DNA of 32,397 bases from contig CANQJK010000015.1 in NCBI GenBank assembly GCA_947624235.1, positions 1-32,397 of the forward strand. Reading direction: 5' to 3'. The position numbers and the translations under genes are program-made. This stretch comes from an uncultured Clostridia bacterium. Its GTDB lineage: Bacteria > Bacillota > Clostridia > Christensenellales > CAG-314. Under the pieces are notes generated by a model. The model saw only the letters and a list, made by a program, of their open reading frames with translations, was not told the DNA's origin and did not search any database. Positions 1 to 8,949 of this stretch are shown here, piece after piece; position 1 is the stretch's first letter, and each line of letters begins with the position of its first letter.

Positions 1-316
1 CGTGGTATTGTGAGCGAACGTATCGACTGCCAAACAATGTGCAACAATGGCGAAGCAGATAATCAACAAATCAAAAACAATGACTTTGTAATATAAAAAT
101 TCGTATTGTCCACTGTAAAATATTCTGGAACGAGGGCGCCATTTTCCCGAAACCAGTAAGTCTCAAAAGTCCCGACCTTCTCCTACCGAGAGCAAACGTA
201 TCCCTTGCAAAATAATTTTCACCGCCTGCCTTGTCCCGAACTCGATAGTCCAAAATATCTATATCTACACTAAATCTTATGGCGCGAAAAATCACATTCC
301 CTCGAATAGGGGACAA
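1..316 (-). repeat. Dispersed repeat cluster 1 (module C units, truncated by the window edge)
   Basis: This noncoding stretch matches the repeat cluster near 8590-8850 over about 200 bases and, less closely, the cluster at 21990-22173. It has about three degenerate units of 70-90 bases (roughly 2-58, 83-149, 150-232). Each carries recognisable words such as GAAACCAGTA, ACCTTnTnnTA, GAGAGCnAACGTAT and GCAAAATAAT. The strand given is that of the better-preserved copy near 16.5 kb. The left end lies outside the window. No gene is seen here; the short open frames are not kept in a single frame in the other copies. Confidence 0.75.
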
Positions 317-317
317 A

Positions 318-384
318 CCTCGCGTTCAGCAAAACCTCGCGTTCAGCAAACTTTGCGCTCAGCAAACCTTGCGTTCAGCGTCAG
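318..384. repeat. 17-base tandem repeat, about four units
   Basis: Four consecutive units of 16-17 bases built on the word GCGTTCAGCAAAC occupy 318-334, 335-351, 352-367 and 368-384. The first two differ only at the last base and the later ones degrade. The array lies just upstream of the lgt promoter. There are no unique spacers, so this is a simple tandem repeat. Its role is unknown. Confidence 0.8.
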
Positions 385-416
385 ATTTATTTGCTCTCAA
401 CATTAGATTTATTTGT

Positions 417-445
417 TTGACAGTCTCTCTCAAAAATACTATAAT
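417..445 (+). promoter_or_regulatory. Sigma-A type promoter for lgt
   Basis: A perfect -35 TTGACA (417-422) and a perfect -10 TATAAT (440-445) are separated by 17 bases. The predicted start is near 452, giving a leader of about 75 bases before the lgt start. It probably drives lgt, pncB and the divIVA-like gene together, because those genes are closely spaced. Confidence 0.85.
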
Positions 446-528
446 AAGTCTAATTATTATATCTCGGGGCGCACGCGACGTTTTTGAGCGGTGTGCGTTT
501 TGAGCGAGTCTCACAAAGGAGTTATGCT

Positions 529-2136
529 TTGACAAATTTAATTTCGGCAATAAAGGTGTGGAAGGATATGAAGTTCGGCTTCGGACCTGCCGATAACGGC
601 ACGCCCGCTCTTTGGCTGTTCAACTTTCCCGTCTATGTATATGCGCTGTGCATTGTGGCAGGCATGTGCGTTGCGATACTTGTTTCGGCGCTGTATTTCA
701 AAAAGCGCGGATACGATCCCTACGACATCACCATATATGCGCTTGTGCTCATACCCATGGGCGTACTGGGAGCGCGCGCGTATGTGTACATTTTCCCGTG
801 GGAGGGACAGCAAGCGGATTGGTCCACCTATTTCAACTTCCGCAACGGCGGATTGGGCATTTACGGCGGAGTTATCATGGGATACGTTTCGGCGTATGTG
901 CTCAGCAAGATAAAAAAGCAGGATTTTCGCATTGTAACGGACAGCATTTTGCCGGGAGTTATGGTGGCGCAAAGCATGGGACGTTGGGGCAACTTTGCCA
1001 ATCAGGAGGCGTTCGGCAATCTGATCACGAGAACGTACGACGCCCTTCCCCATGCCAACAGCGGAATATTTGCCCGTTTCAACGGCTATGCGGTGTGGAT
1101 AGACCACACCTGGTTCAGCGCGGTAAACCCATCAAGCGGAGGTTGGTATCAAGCCACATTCTTTTACGAATCGATGTGCACGTTGATAGGCTTTTTGATC
1201 TGCGTGCTCGTGCTCACGCGTAGCAAGCGTTACAAATTGGGCTGGTGCACGGCGTTTTACGGCATCTACTACGGCATCGTGCGTTTGATAATCGAAGGTC
1301 TGCGCACCGACAGCCTGTTTTTGTGGATAGGCACGCGTCAAACGGACATCAAGATAAGTCAGCTTGTATCGGTGTTTACCATAGTTTTGGGCATATTGTT
1401 GCTTTCGCGCATATACCGCAAGCAGTTGCACGCCCTGTACAAAAAGCTGTTCAAGTCCGATCGCGACGAACTGTCCAAATCTCGCTGGATATTGCTGGCG
1501 CTGTCCGTTGTCTCCTTGGCGGTGGGCATAACCATGTTCGTGCTGGGCGGAGAATCCAAGCTTATCGTCGGTTTCTTTGCCGTGGTACTGTCCGTTTACA
1601 GTGGTTTGGGCGTGTGGTCCCTTTGGGATAGGCTCAAATTGTATTGCAACGGATGCTCGCAAAACAACGTTCCCCCCGAGCAGTGGCAATCGGATAGCGA
1701 CAAGCACTTTGTCGCCGTCACCTGTTACGGCACGATGATCGGCTTGCTTGTCGGCTTCGGACTGTTCAGCCTCATCAAATGGGGCATATTCGACAGCCTT
1801 CCCAACGGCGTGGTGCTGTTTGTGTGTTGCGTTGTCGTAGCCGTTGCCTTGGTGATATGGAAACTTTTGCCCGAGATAAAGGCGCTTTCGCAATGCAAGC
1901 AACCGCGCGGAAAGGTGGTGGAAGTCCATTGTGAATGCGGAAACAATTACAGCGCAAAGCTCAACAAGTTTTTGCTGTTTGTCTTTCCGCCCAAGGTGTA
2001 CCTCGACTACGGCGTTGAGGGGCTGAAACCGTGGGTAGATCCCGAACCCAAACGCAAAAAGACATCGAAAAAAGATTCAAAGGGCGCAGACTCGTCCGAT
2101 ACGGACGCCGAGCAAGATTCGACGGACGCCGAATAA
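529..2136 (+). CDS. lgt: Prolipoprotein diacylglyceryl transferase with extra C-terminal membrane/Cys domain
   Basis: Lgt moves a diacylglyceryl group from phosphatidylglycerol to the lipobox cysteine of prolipoproteins in the membrane. The 535-residue product carries the family signature GRWGNFANQE (from about residue 151; Arg152 and Asn155 match conserved catalytic-site positions), the loop NGGLGIYGG with Tyr where proteobacteria have His (the usual Gram-positive form), and a late YGIVRLIIEGLR segment. The TTG at 529 is chosen because AAAGGAG at 515-521 sits 7 bases upstream; an in-frame TTG at 484 lacks such a site. Normal Lgts end near residue 270-300. Here about 235 residues follow: four more predicted membrane segments (about 318-341, 346-366, 393-418, 426-448), a CNGC pair at 373-376, a CEC pair at 468-470, and a Lys- then Asp-rich tail. 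The extension's role is unknown; the cysteines could bind zinc. Lgt identity is firm. Confidence 0.95.
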   Translation: MTNLISAIKVWKDMKFGFGPADNGTPALWLFNFPVYVYALCIVAGMCVAILVSALYFKKRGYDPYDITIYALVLIPMGVLGARAYVYIFPWEGQQADWSTYFNFRNGGLGIYGGVIMGYVSAYVLSKIKKQDFRIVTDSILPGVMVAQSMGRWGNFANQEAFGNLITRTYDALPHANSGIFARFNGYAVWIDHTWFSAVNPSSGGWYQATFFYESMCTLIGFLICVLVLTRSKRYKLGWCTAFYGIYYGIVRLIIEGLRTDSLFLWIGTRQTDIKISQLVSVFTIVLGILLLSRIYRKQLHALYKKLFKSDRDELSKSRWILLALSVVSLAVGITMFVLGGESKLIVGFFAVVLSVYSGLGVWSLWDRLKLYCNGCSQNNVPPEQWQSDSDKHFVAVTCYGTMIGLLVGFGLFSLIKWGIFDSLPNGVVLFVCCVVVAVALVIWKLLPEIKALSQCKQPRGKVVEVHCECGNNYSAKLNKFLLFVFPPKVYLDYGVEGLKPWVDPEPKRKKTSKKDSKGADSSDTDAEQDSTDAE

Positions 2137-2167
2137 ACAAAAATTTTATAGCATAGAGGCAAAAATT

Positions 2168-3607
2168 ATGCGTAATCTCACATTACTTACCGATTTTTAC
2201 GAACTTACAATGATGTACGGATATTTTCGTCAGGGCAAGACGGAGGAGCAAGCGACCTTCGATTTGTTTTTCCGCCCCTTTGACGAAAGCAACTTTTGCA
2301 TAGTGGCAGGCGTAGAGCAGGCGGTAGATTACCTGCTCAATCTGCACTTTACCGAGGAGGACGTGGAATATTTGCGTTCTACCAAGGCGTTTGACGAAGA
2401 TTTTTTGCGCTACCTTGGCGATTTTCGTTTTACGGGCAGTGTGCGCGCCATGCCAGAGGGCACGGTGGTGTTTCCCTACGAGCCGATAATGATAGTTACG
2501 GCGCCCATTTGTCAAGCGCAACTTGTCGAAGCGGCCTTGCTCAACATCATCAATCACCAAACGCTCATTGCCACAAAGGCGCGCAGAGTGTGTCATGCGG
2601 CCTCTCCCGCAAGCGTGTTGGAGTTCGGTCTGCGCCGTGCTCAGGGACCTGACGCCGCCATATACGGTGCTCGCGCCGCGGTGATAGGCGGTTGTTCCTC
2701 CACAAGCAACGTGCTGTGCGCGCAGATGTTCGGACTTCCCCCCAAGGGGACGCACGCTCACAGTTGGGTGATGTCCTTCCCCACCGAATTGGACGCGTTT
2801 ATCGCCTATGCCGATACCTATCCCGATAACTGCCTGCTGTTGGTGGACACCTACGACACTTTGGGTAGCGGAGTGCCCAACGCCATCAAGACCTTCGACT
2901 ACCTCAAAGCCAAGGGGTACAAACCGCTGGGCATACGTTTGGACAGTGGCGACTTGGCATATCTCAGCAAGCAGGCGCGCAAGATGTTGGACGAGGCGGG
3001 ACATGCCGATTGCAAGATCTTTGCCAGTTCGGATATCGACGAATACGTTTTGCAATCCCTCAAACAGCAGGGCGCAAAGATAGATATCTACGGTGTGGGC
3101 ACCAAGCTCATCACCAGCAACAACACTCCCAGTTTGGGCGGTGTGTACAAACTTGCCAATTTGTGTGTAAATGGCGTAGACACTCCCAAAATGAAGATAA
3201 GCGACAACCCCGTCAAGATGACCAACCCCGGCGTCAAAACCGTTTACCGCCTGTTCGGACGGGACACGGACAAAGCCATTGCCGACGTCATCTGCCTCAA
3301 AGGCGAAGTGATAGAAGAGGGCAAGCCCCTCACGATAACGGATCCGTTGGAGCGTTGGAAGAGCATGGAATTGACAAACTTCTACGTCAAAGAGTTGTAC
3401 GTTGACGTCATCTCGCAGGGCAAACGCACCCTTGCGCCGAGAAGCGTGTACGAACTGCAAGCCGATTGCGCCCGTTCGCTGGACGGTTTTTGGGACGAGT
3501 ACAAGCGTTTGAGCAATCCTCACCGCTACAAGGTGGACTTGTCCGACAAATTGTACGAATTGAAGCAAAAGTTGATAAGAGAAGAACGTAAAACGGTGGT
3601 AAAATAA
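2168..3607 (+). CDS. pncB: Nicotinate phosphoribosyltransferase
   Basis: This cytoplasmic NAD-salvage enzyme joins nicotinate to PRPP, with ATP, giving nicotinate mononucleotide. The 479-residue product begins LTLLTDFYELTMMYGYF, typical of Firmicute NAPRTases. It carries EFGLRRAQGPDAA (about 142-154), GTHAHSW (194-200, with the phosphorylatable/active-site His region), VDTYDTLGSG (about 226-235), RLDSGDLA (257-264) and GVGTKLITS. Length fits the long bacterial class. The ATG at 2168 follows a GAGG site at about 2155 and is only 31 bases after lgt. The stop codon overlaps the start of the next gene by one base, so the three genes are probably one transcript with translational coupling. Confidence 0.95.
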   Translation: MRNLTLLTDFYELTMMYGYFRQGKTEEQATFDLFFRPFDESNFCIVAGVEQAVDYLLNLHFTEEDVEYLRSTKAFDEDFLRYLGDFRFTGSVRAMPEGTVVFPYEPIMIVTAPICQAQLVEAALLNIINHQTLIATKARRVCHAASPASVLEFGLRRAQGPDAAIYGARAAVIGGCSSTSNVLCAQMFGLPPKGTHAHSWVMSFPTELDAFIAYADTYPDNCLLLVDTYDTLGSGVPNAIKTFDYLKAKGYKPLGIRLDSGDLAYLSKQARKMLDEAGHADCKIFASSDIDEYVLQSLKQQGAKIDIYGVGTKLITSNNTPSLGGVYKLANLCVNGVDTPKMKISDNPVKMTNPGVKTVYRLFGRDTDKAIADVICLKGEVIEEGKPLTITDPLERWKSMELTNFYVKELYVDVISQGKRTLAPRSVYELQADCARSLDGFWDEYKRLSNPHRYKVDLSDKLYELKQKLIREERKTVVK

Positions 3608-4425
3608 TGAATTTCAAAAAGGTCTTTCGCGGATACGATCCCAAACAGGTAGACAAATATATCGCCGAAACCGCCCAAAAGGAACAACAGCTCCGCACCG
3701 CTCAAAAGGAGCGTATAGACGAGCTTTCCGACGAAAACTACGCGTTGCGCCAACAGATAAAGCAATATCAAACGGACGAACAGGCAATTTCCAAGTCCCT
3801 CATTGCTTCGCAACAGCTTGCGCAGGAACTCAAATTCGACGCGGAAAAGTATTCGGAATTGGTGCTATCTCGGGCAAAGATATTTTACGCAACGTGGCGT
3901 GCGTATGCGCAAACACTGCTTGCGTCCCTTTCCGACGAGGAAGTGAGGCAGTTCAACATCTTGCAAAAGAAGTTGGAAAACGTGATAAACGCCTACGAAG
4001 GCAAGGACGTCGCCAAGGAAACGGCAGAGCGCGAATTGGCAATGACGGCGGTGCAGGACACGGCGCAGGACGTCCCCCAAGAGGCAACGGACGCCGACAA
4101 GGGAGCGACAGCAAGCGCAGAAGAAACAAGCTCGCAACCTGCCGACGTCACGACAACGGAGCAAGAGCATGCACAGGCGCAAGAGGCGGTTGCAGGCACC
4201 GAAGAGCAAAATGCCGATCCCCTTTCGACAGAGGAAGAATGGCGTCACGCTCGCGAAGTGGTAGACGTCACCCCCAGCGAAACGACAATGGGCATTTACC
4301 AAAACCCCATCCGAAAGGTGGAAGAGGCGTCCGATCAGGTGATAGACCTGCGCGAACTCACCCAAACGGACCTTTCGTTGGAAGAACTGTGCGCGGAGTT
4401 GGGCTTGATAGTCAAAAAGGACTGA
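3607..4425 (+). CDS. DivIVA-like coiled-coil protein
   Basis: The 272-residue product starts FKKVFRGYDPKQVDKYI, matching the N-terminal membrane-binding segment of DivIVA/GpsB proteins. These bind curved membrane at septa and poles and recruit division or wall-synthesis partners. A coiled coil follows (about 18-60), then a second helical stretch (about 68-130). The middle (about 135-215) is low-complexity, rich in Glu, Ala, Thr and Gln, and the end returns to a helical segment. The start ATG overlaps the pncB stop as TAATG. The family is clear; which role it plays (polar scaffold, septum placement or GpsB-like) cannot be told. The acidic middle is unlikely to be conserved. Confidence 0.85.
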   Translation: MNFKKVFRGYDPKQVDKYIAETAQKEQQLRTAQKERIDELSDENYALRQQIKQYQTDEQAISKSLIASQQLAQELKFDAEKYSELVLSRAKIFYATWRAYAQTLLASLSDEEVRQFNILQKKLENVINAYEGKDVAKETAERELAMTAVQDTAQDVPQEATDADKGATASAEETSSQPADVTTTEQEHAQAQEAVAGTEEQNADPLSTEEEWRHAREVVDVTPSETTMGIYQNPIRKVEEASDQVIDLRELTQTDLSLEELCAELGLIVKKD

Positions 4426-4436
4426 CGAGCGTCTGC

Positions 4437-4520
4437 GCAAACAGCACAAGCGTTTACGCATACAGCACAAGCATTCATGCAAACGCAAAAGCGTTCATGC
4501 AAACGCCTGCCAAAAGCGTT
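4437..4520. repeat. 21-base tandem repeat with T-rich hairpin at its end
   Basis: Units at 4437-4457 and 4458-4478 share GCAnACAGCACAAGC; a 20-base unit (4479-4498) and a partial one (4499-4520) are diverged copies. The last unit runs into CAAAAGC, an intervening T run, then GCTTTTG (4511-4533). This small hairpin with the T run in its loop is not a textbook terminator. It fills the gap between the divIVA-like gene and the permease. Confidence 0.7.
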
Positions 4521-4600
4521 TTTTTTGCTTTTGCGATGCGCTTTGGGGGCTTTGTCAAGCCCGATACATCTTATTTGTGGCAAAAAAACACTAAATCACT

Positions 4601-5461
4601 ATGTGGGAAACAATACTTGACGCACTTGTCGACAGCGCAATAGCGTTGCCTTTTCTGTTGGCGATCTACCTGCTCATAGAGTTTTTGGAAAGCAACCAAC
4701 GGGCAAAGGCGCGCACGGTCAAGCTCCTCAACGGCAAATATGCACCTTTGGTGGCAAGCGGAGTGGGGCTTATTCCGCAATGCGGTTTTTCCGTCATGGC
4801 TACGGACTTGTACTGTCAACGCTATCTCAAACTTGGCACGCTTGTTGCCTTTTTTGTCGCCACAAGCGACGAAGCCCTGCCCATTTTGCTCACAAACCGT
4901 CAAACGGTGTCCGTGGTGTGGATAGTGCTTGTCGTCAAAGCGGTGTACGCCATTGCGCTGGGATATCTCATCAATTTGGCGGATAGGAGCGCGCTCAACG
5001 TCAGTTATCGTCTGGATGACGAGCACGGTTGCTGTCACCACGAGATAAACGAGAACAAGCACACCTTTTGGCAATTTGTCAAACACCCGTTGTTGCACAC
5101 GCTCAAAATTTTTGTCTACATTTTTGTCGTAAACGCCCTTTTCGGCTTGCTTTTGTACTACTTTGAACAGCCGATAATGAATTTTACAGGCACCCTCGGC
5201 ATTGCGCAGAGTTTTATCACGGCGCTTATCGGCTTGGTGCCCAATTGCGCAAGTAGCGTCATTTTGACGGGAATGTACGCCGAAAACATCGTTTCACTGC
5301 CTGCATTGCTGGCAGGACTTGTGTCCAACAGCGGTATTGCATTGGCGATATTGTTTAAGGAACGGCACCAGTTCAAGCGCAACTTTCTCATCCTCTTGCT
5401 CATGTATTTTGCGGGCGTGCTTTTGGGCATCACCGCCTCCCTCGTCTCCCTCGCCTTTTGA
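4601..5461 (+). CDS. Putative heavy-metal exporter (ArsP_2-like permease)
   Basis: This 286-residue integral membrane protein has about eight hydrophobic segments. Two related motifs, GLIPQCGFS (about 56-64) and GLVPNCASS (about 210-218), sit in equivalent positions of the two halves, and each half also has conserved Asp/Asn-containing helices. This duplicated layout matches the ArsP_2 group of putative metal exporters, also annotated as putative manganese transporters. Between the halves a soluble loop carries a Cys/His-rich patch, HGCCHHEINENKH (about 145-157), which could bind metal ions. No good ribosome site precedes the ATG at 4601, so the start is less certain. The substrate is not known; the family call rests on motifs. 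Confidence 0.75.
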   Translation: MWETILDALVDSAIALPFLLAIYLLIEFLESNQRAKARTVKLLNGKYAPLVASGVGLIPQCGFSVMATDLYCQRYLKLGTLVAFFVATSDEALPILLTNRQTVSVVWIVLVVKAVYAIALGYLINLADRSALNVSYRLDDEHGCCHHEINENKHTFWQFVKHPLLHTLKIFVYIFVVNALFGLLLYYFEQPIMNFTGTLGIAQSFITALIGLVPNCASSVILTGMYAENIVSLPALLAGLVSNSGIALAILFKERHQFKRNFLILLLMYFAGVLLGITASLVSLAF

Positions 5462-5519
5462 TTTGCAAAAGGAAGTTTTAGCATATAGAATTTTTTAGGA
5501 GCGCATAAATTCCAGACAT

Positions 5520-8135
5520 ATGATAGAAGTAAAAGAACTGACCAAGATCTACAAAAGTCGCAAAAGCGGAAGTTGCACAGCCCTTGACCGCATAAGTTTC
5601 ACATTGCCCGACACGGGCTTTGTTTTTGTTATCGGCAAAAGCGGAAGTGGCAAAACGACGTTACTATCCCTTCTCGGCGGACTGGACACGATAACCTCGG
5701 GGGAGATAATCGAAAACGGCAGACACATCGAAAAGTTTCGCCTTAACGAGCAAGTCTACTACCGCAATTCGACGATAGGTTTCATTTTTCAGGACTTTCA
5801 CCTTGTGGACGACCTCACCATATACGAAAACATAGCCCTTGCGCTTCAACTTGGCGGTGGCGAGGACAGGGAAAAAGTGCAAAAGGCGCTTATCGACACC
5901 GACCTTGCGGAATACGAAAACAGATATCCCAAGGAACTTTCGGGCGGACAAAAACAACGCGTGGCGATAGCGCGCGCCCTTGTCAAACAGCCGTCCATAA
6001 TACTTGCGGACGAGCCGACGGGCAACTTGGACAGCAAGACGACGGCGCAGATACTGGACCTGCTCAAAGAGTTGTCCAAGGAAAAACTCGTCGTCATCGT
6101 GTCGCACAATTTAAGCGACGCCGAGCACTACGCCGACGAGATAATAGAGCTTTCCGACGGCAAAATACTTCAACACCTGCACAGAAACGAACGCTTCGAC
6201 GCGCGCCTCAGGGTAGAAGAGGACGCATTGGTAATTCCGTACGGAGAAAAGTTTACAGAAGACAATCTGAGCGACGTCAACTCTCGGTTGTGCGACGTAA
6301 GCATAAGATCCGTCCGACAAAATAGCGACAGATTTTTGCCGTACGAAAATTCGGAAGAGCGTGTTTCCCAAACGGGTTCTGCTCCGCTAAAAAAGGGACA
6401 TCTCAAATTAAAACACACAACAAAGCTTTCGGCAAAATTTGCGCGACGCAGTCTTGTGCGGACGTGCGTTTATGCCGTTATTTTCGCCGCGGTGTTGGTG
6501 GTGTTGGGGCTTGCTCAGCTTATAATGAGTTTCAACGGCGGAGAAGTTGTCGTATCGGAGATGGCAAAGCACAATCTCACTTGCAATTCCTTTGTAAAGG
6601 ACGCCAACGATATTTACGATGTCGTGGACGCCACCCGCCTTGTGGACGTAAACGAGGACGACCTCGACAAATTTTACGACGCAGGCTACACGGGAAAGGC
6701 GTACCCGTTGGTGAATTATGCTCTGTTCAATTTGGGAAGCAATGTCTGTGTAAGCCAACAACGATTATTGTCGCAAGTCAACCCGTATGATGTCAAGGAA
6801 AGCGTAGGAGTGCTTGTAACCGACGAAAGCTTTATCGAACAAAGGTTCGGTGCACTGGAATATGTTGCATTATCCGATGAACTAAAAGATTACGGCGTTT
6901 ATATAACTGATTTCTTCGCCGACGCCTGCATGGCAAATCATCCGAGTGTCAATATGGGCTATGAATATTTTCTCGGAAGAACATACCAATATACCGGATA
7001 TTGCTATGGATATATCAACGGTGTTATCAAAACGGGATACAAGGAGCAATACAAGGAATTTTTCGATAAACTTACCGATCCGAATGTTTCAAAAGAGGAT
7101 CTGAAAAAACTTGCTCAAACGGACGAATATCTTGCATTTTATGACTATATTAACCAGTTTTTGAATGTTGCGTATTCATTCAATCCCGACTTTGTGAATT
7201 GTGTTGTAAATTCAAAAGTCAGGCAATTTGTAAGCACAGGCAAAAGTCTGTTTGAAAAAGACGGCATAAAATATGAGTGCAACGACTCTTGGCTGTCTTC
7301 GGCAGATTTACATAACGACATTACGCTTCAAGACAATGAAATACTAATAAACTATGACGTTTACAATGAGATATTCGGCACGAATTATACTGCACAAAAC
7401 TTGAATGAATTTACTCCGCACGAGGTGAAATTTACATACTATTTATGTTGTGACCAAAATCAATCGAAAAAGAAGTGTGAAGCAATACTTAATATTGTAG
7501 GGCTCAATAATAACAAGGTTCACATAAATGTTGCAGATAATGTCTATCGCGAGTTGCAAAGCAACGAGATGTTCACATTCGGCTACTACTTTGACAAACC
7601 CGAGCAGACGGAGCTTGTTTTTAACGTCGCAAGCGAAAACGGGTACATTCCCAATTCGTCCATCGGCAGTTCCATCACGACAATGACCAAGGCGGTGGGA
7701 GTGTTCAGCAGGTTTTTCTATCTAATTTTCGGCGTTTTGTGTGTGGCGTTACTGCTCATCATGGTGCAGTTCGAACTGAAAAACATTCGCGACAGAATGC
7801 GCGACATAGGCATAATGAAGGCGCTGGGAGCAAGGGATATCGACCTTGTTGCCATATTTGGTTTTCAGGTGCTTGTTGCGGGGCTGGCAATGGTGGTGCT
7901 GTATGTAATAGGCTCCTTTGTGTTTATTGGACTTGCCAACAAAGTGCTGGTGTTGTCGCTAAACGAGCTTACCCAAAACGCCCTGGTAATGGACGTCGCC
8001 TTCCTCATCGTCAAGTGGAAGTACATTTTGCAAAACTGTCTGCTGGCAATAGTGATAATGGCATGTTCCTTCCTCGTGCCCATGTTGCGCCTGCGGTACA
8101 TCAAACCGACAAACGTCATCAAAGCAAAAGAGTAA
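5520..8135 (+). CDS. ABC transporter, ATPase fused to FtsX-type permease
   Basis: The 871-residue protein joins a complete nucleotide-binding domain to a MacB/FtsX-like permease. The ATPase shows Walker [10 protein letters not shown] (39-47), Q-loop Gln91, signature LSGGQ (140-144), Walker B ILADEP (161-166) and switch His196. A linker of about 100 residues leads to membrane helix 1 (about 314-338), then a large extracytoplasmic domain (about 340-722). Three C-terminal helices follow, with the FtsX motif [10 protein letters not shown] between the first two. Such proteins act in peptide resistance, lipoprotein or envelope processes; the substrate is unknown. The extracytoplasmic part, especially bases 6780-7560, is visibly AT-richer than the flanks. 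AGGAG at 5497-5501 lies about 18 bases before the ATG, unusually far, but no better start is in frame. Confidence 0.9.
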   Translation: MIEVKELTKIYKSRKSGSCTALDRISFTLPDTGFVFVIGKSGSGKTTLLSLLGGLDTITSGEIIENGRHIEKFRLNEQVYYRNSTIGFIFQDFHLVDDLTIYENIALALQLGGGEDREKVQKALIDTDLAEYENRYPKELSGGQKQRVAIARALVKQPSIILADEPTGNLDSKTTAQILDLLKELSKEKLVVIVSHNLSDAEHYADEIIELSDGKILQHLHRNERFDARLRVEEDALVIPYGEKFTEDNLSDVNSRLCDVSIRSVRQNSDRFLPYENSEERVSQTGSAPLKKGHLKLKHTTKLSAKFARRSLVRTCVYAVIFAAVLVVLGLAQLIMSFNGGEVVVSEMAKHNLTCNSFVKDANDIYDVVDATRLVDVNEDDLDKFYDAGYTGKAYPLVNYALFNLGSNVCVSQQRLLSQVNPYDVKESVGVLVTDESFIEQRFGALEYVALSDELKDYGVYITDFFADACMANHPSVNMGYEYFLGRTYQYTGYCYGYINGVIKTGYKEQYKEFFDKLTDPNVSKEDLKKLAQTDEYLAFYDYINQFLNVAYSFNPDFVNCVVNSKVRQFVSTGKSLFEKDGIKYECNDSWLSSADLHNDITLQDNEILINYDVYNEIFGTNYTAQNLNEFTPHEVKFTYYLCCDQNQSKKKCEAILNIVGLNNNKVHINVADNVYRELQSNEMFTFGYYFDKPEQTELVFNVASENGYIPNSSIGSSITTMTKAVGVFSRFFYLIFGVLCVALLLIMVQFELKNIRDRMRDIGIMKALGARDIDLVAIFGFQVLVAGLAMVVLYVIGSFVFIGLANKVLVLSLNELTQNALVMDVAFLIVKWKYILQNCLLAIVIMACSFLVPMLRLRYIKPTNVIKAKE

Positions 8136-8280
8136 AACCACATCACGCCCCTGCAAAATTACACGGGAGCGATCACTATGTCAATACCTGCGTCCTCGTA
8201 ACCATATCGCACCCCCAACACTTGTATGTAAATAAATAAAGGTACTACCGCATTAAACATTTTGTATACAAAACGACACC

Positions 8281-8315
8281 AAAACGGTTTGAAAACATCG
8301 ATTTCAAGCCGTTTT
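8281..8315. terminator. Terminator-like hairpin, family copy 1
   Basis: AACGGTTTGAAA and TTTCAAGCCGTT form a 12-pair stem (one G-T pair) around a 7-base loop, flanked by A run and T run. It can therefore act in both directions. It follows the ABC transporter gene by about 145 bases; nothing else is seen in 8136-8280. Near-identical hairpins occur at 8876-8914, 12618-12652 and 21853-21888. Confidence 0.7.
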
Positions 8316-8339
8316 TGTGTAATTGTTCTTTTTTTGTTG

Positions 8340-8850
8340 TGCGAACAATCTAAGCATGAGCACCCGTCTGATAGTTTTGCCCCCACACACTGTCCTGAAC
8401 CCAGTAGCCCCAAATGTGTGTATCTGAACAAAAATCAATTGTAGCGCATACAATCACATTCCCTCTAACGGGGCCCCCACAAAGTCCCAAAGACTTTGAG
8501 GGGAGAGGAGCAAACGCCTGACAGCAAAACCGCCCGCGCTTTTCGCGCGAGTGGAGATGTCTAGGGCGATTTGCGACGCGGGGATGGGTGGTCGGGGCCC
8601 TTGTAATAGAGAGAGCGAGTGTATCAACTGTAAAACAATGTGTAATAAGGGCGAAGCGCATGATCATTAAATTAAAAAGCAATGACGTTGTAATATAAAA
8701 AGCTCGCATGTCCCCAATCAAAACAACCCGCAACAAGGGCACCACATTTCCGAAACCAGTAGTCCGAAAATGTCTCAACCTTGTAAGGCAAAGAGCGAGG
8801 GTGTTTCGCGCAAAATAATCTGCAACGAGGGATTGTCGTTTATATAATCT
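8340..8850 (-). repeat. Dispersed repeat cluster 2 (modules B and C)
   Basis: The cluster holds one copy of the two-hairpin module B (about 8465-8575) in the opposite orientation to the copies near 16.5 kb. Hairpin arms are 8475-8486/8492-8503 and 8530-8539/8545-8554. About three degenerate module C units follow (about 8590-8660, 8680-8750, 8751-8830), closely related to 1-232. Open frames across this region are in a different frame from those of the other copies, so it is treated as noncoding. Confidence 0.8.
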
Positions 8851-8875
8851 ACTATAAAAATGTATATTGATATAC

Positions 8876-8914
8876 AAAAAAACGGCGTGAAACAAGAAAG
8901 TTTCAAGCCGTTTT
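8876..8914. terminator. Terminator-like hairpin, family copy 2
   Basis: An A run, AACGGCGTGAAA, an 8-base loop, then TTTCAAGCCGTTTT. The stem matches the hairpins at 8281, 12618 and 21853. A-rich on the left and T-rich on the right, it could stop transcription from either side. It stands between the repeat cluster and the end of groEL. Confidence 0.65.
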
Positions 8915-8949
8915 ATGTCATTTTGTATAAAGATTGTGATGCGACAGTC

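Noticed and set aside
484..528. Upstream in-frame TTG start for lgt
   Set aside because: It has no ribosome site; the TTG at 529 has AAAGGAG at 7 bases, and the added residues do not resemble Lgt.
4437..4520. Possible CRISPR-like array
   Set aside because: Units are directly adjacent with no unique spacers, the count is low and there are no cas genes.
4426..4600. Manganese riboswitch before the ArsP_2-like gene
   Set aside because: Only a short GGGCTT/AAGCCC hairpin (4547-4562) is visible; the conserved riboswitch core words were not seen.
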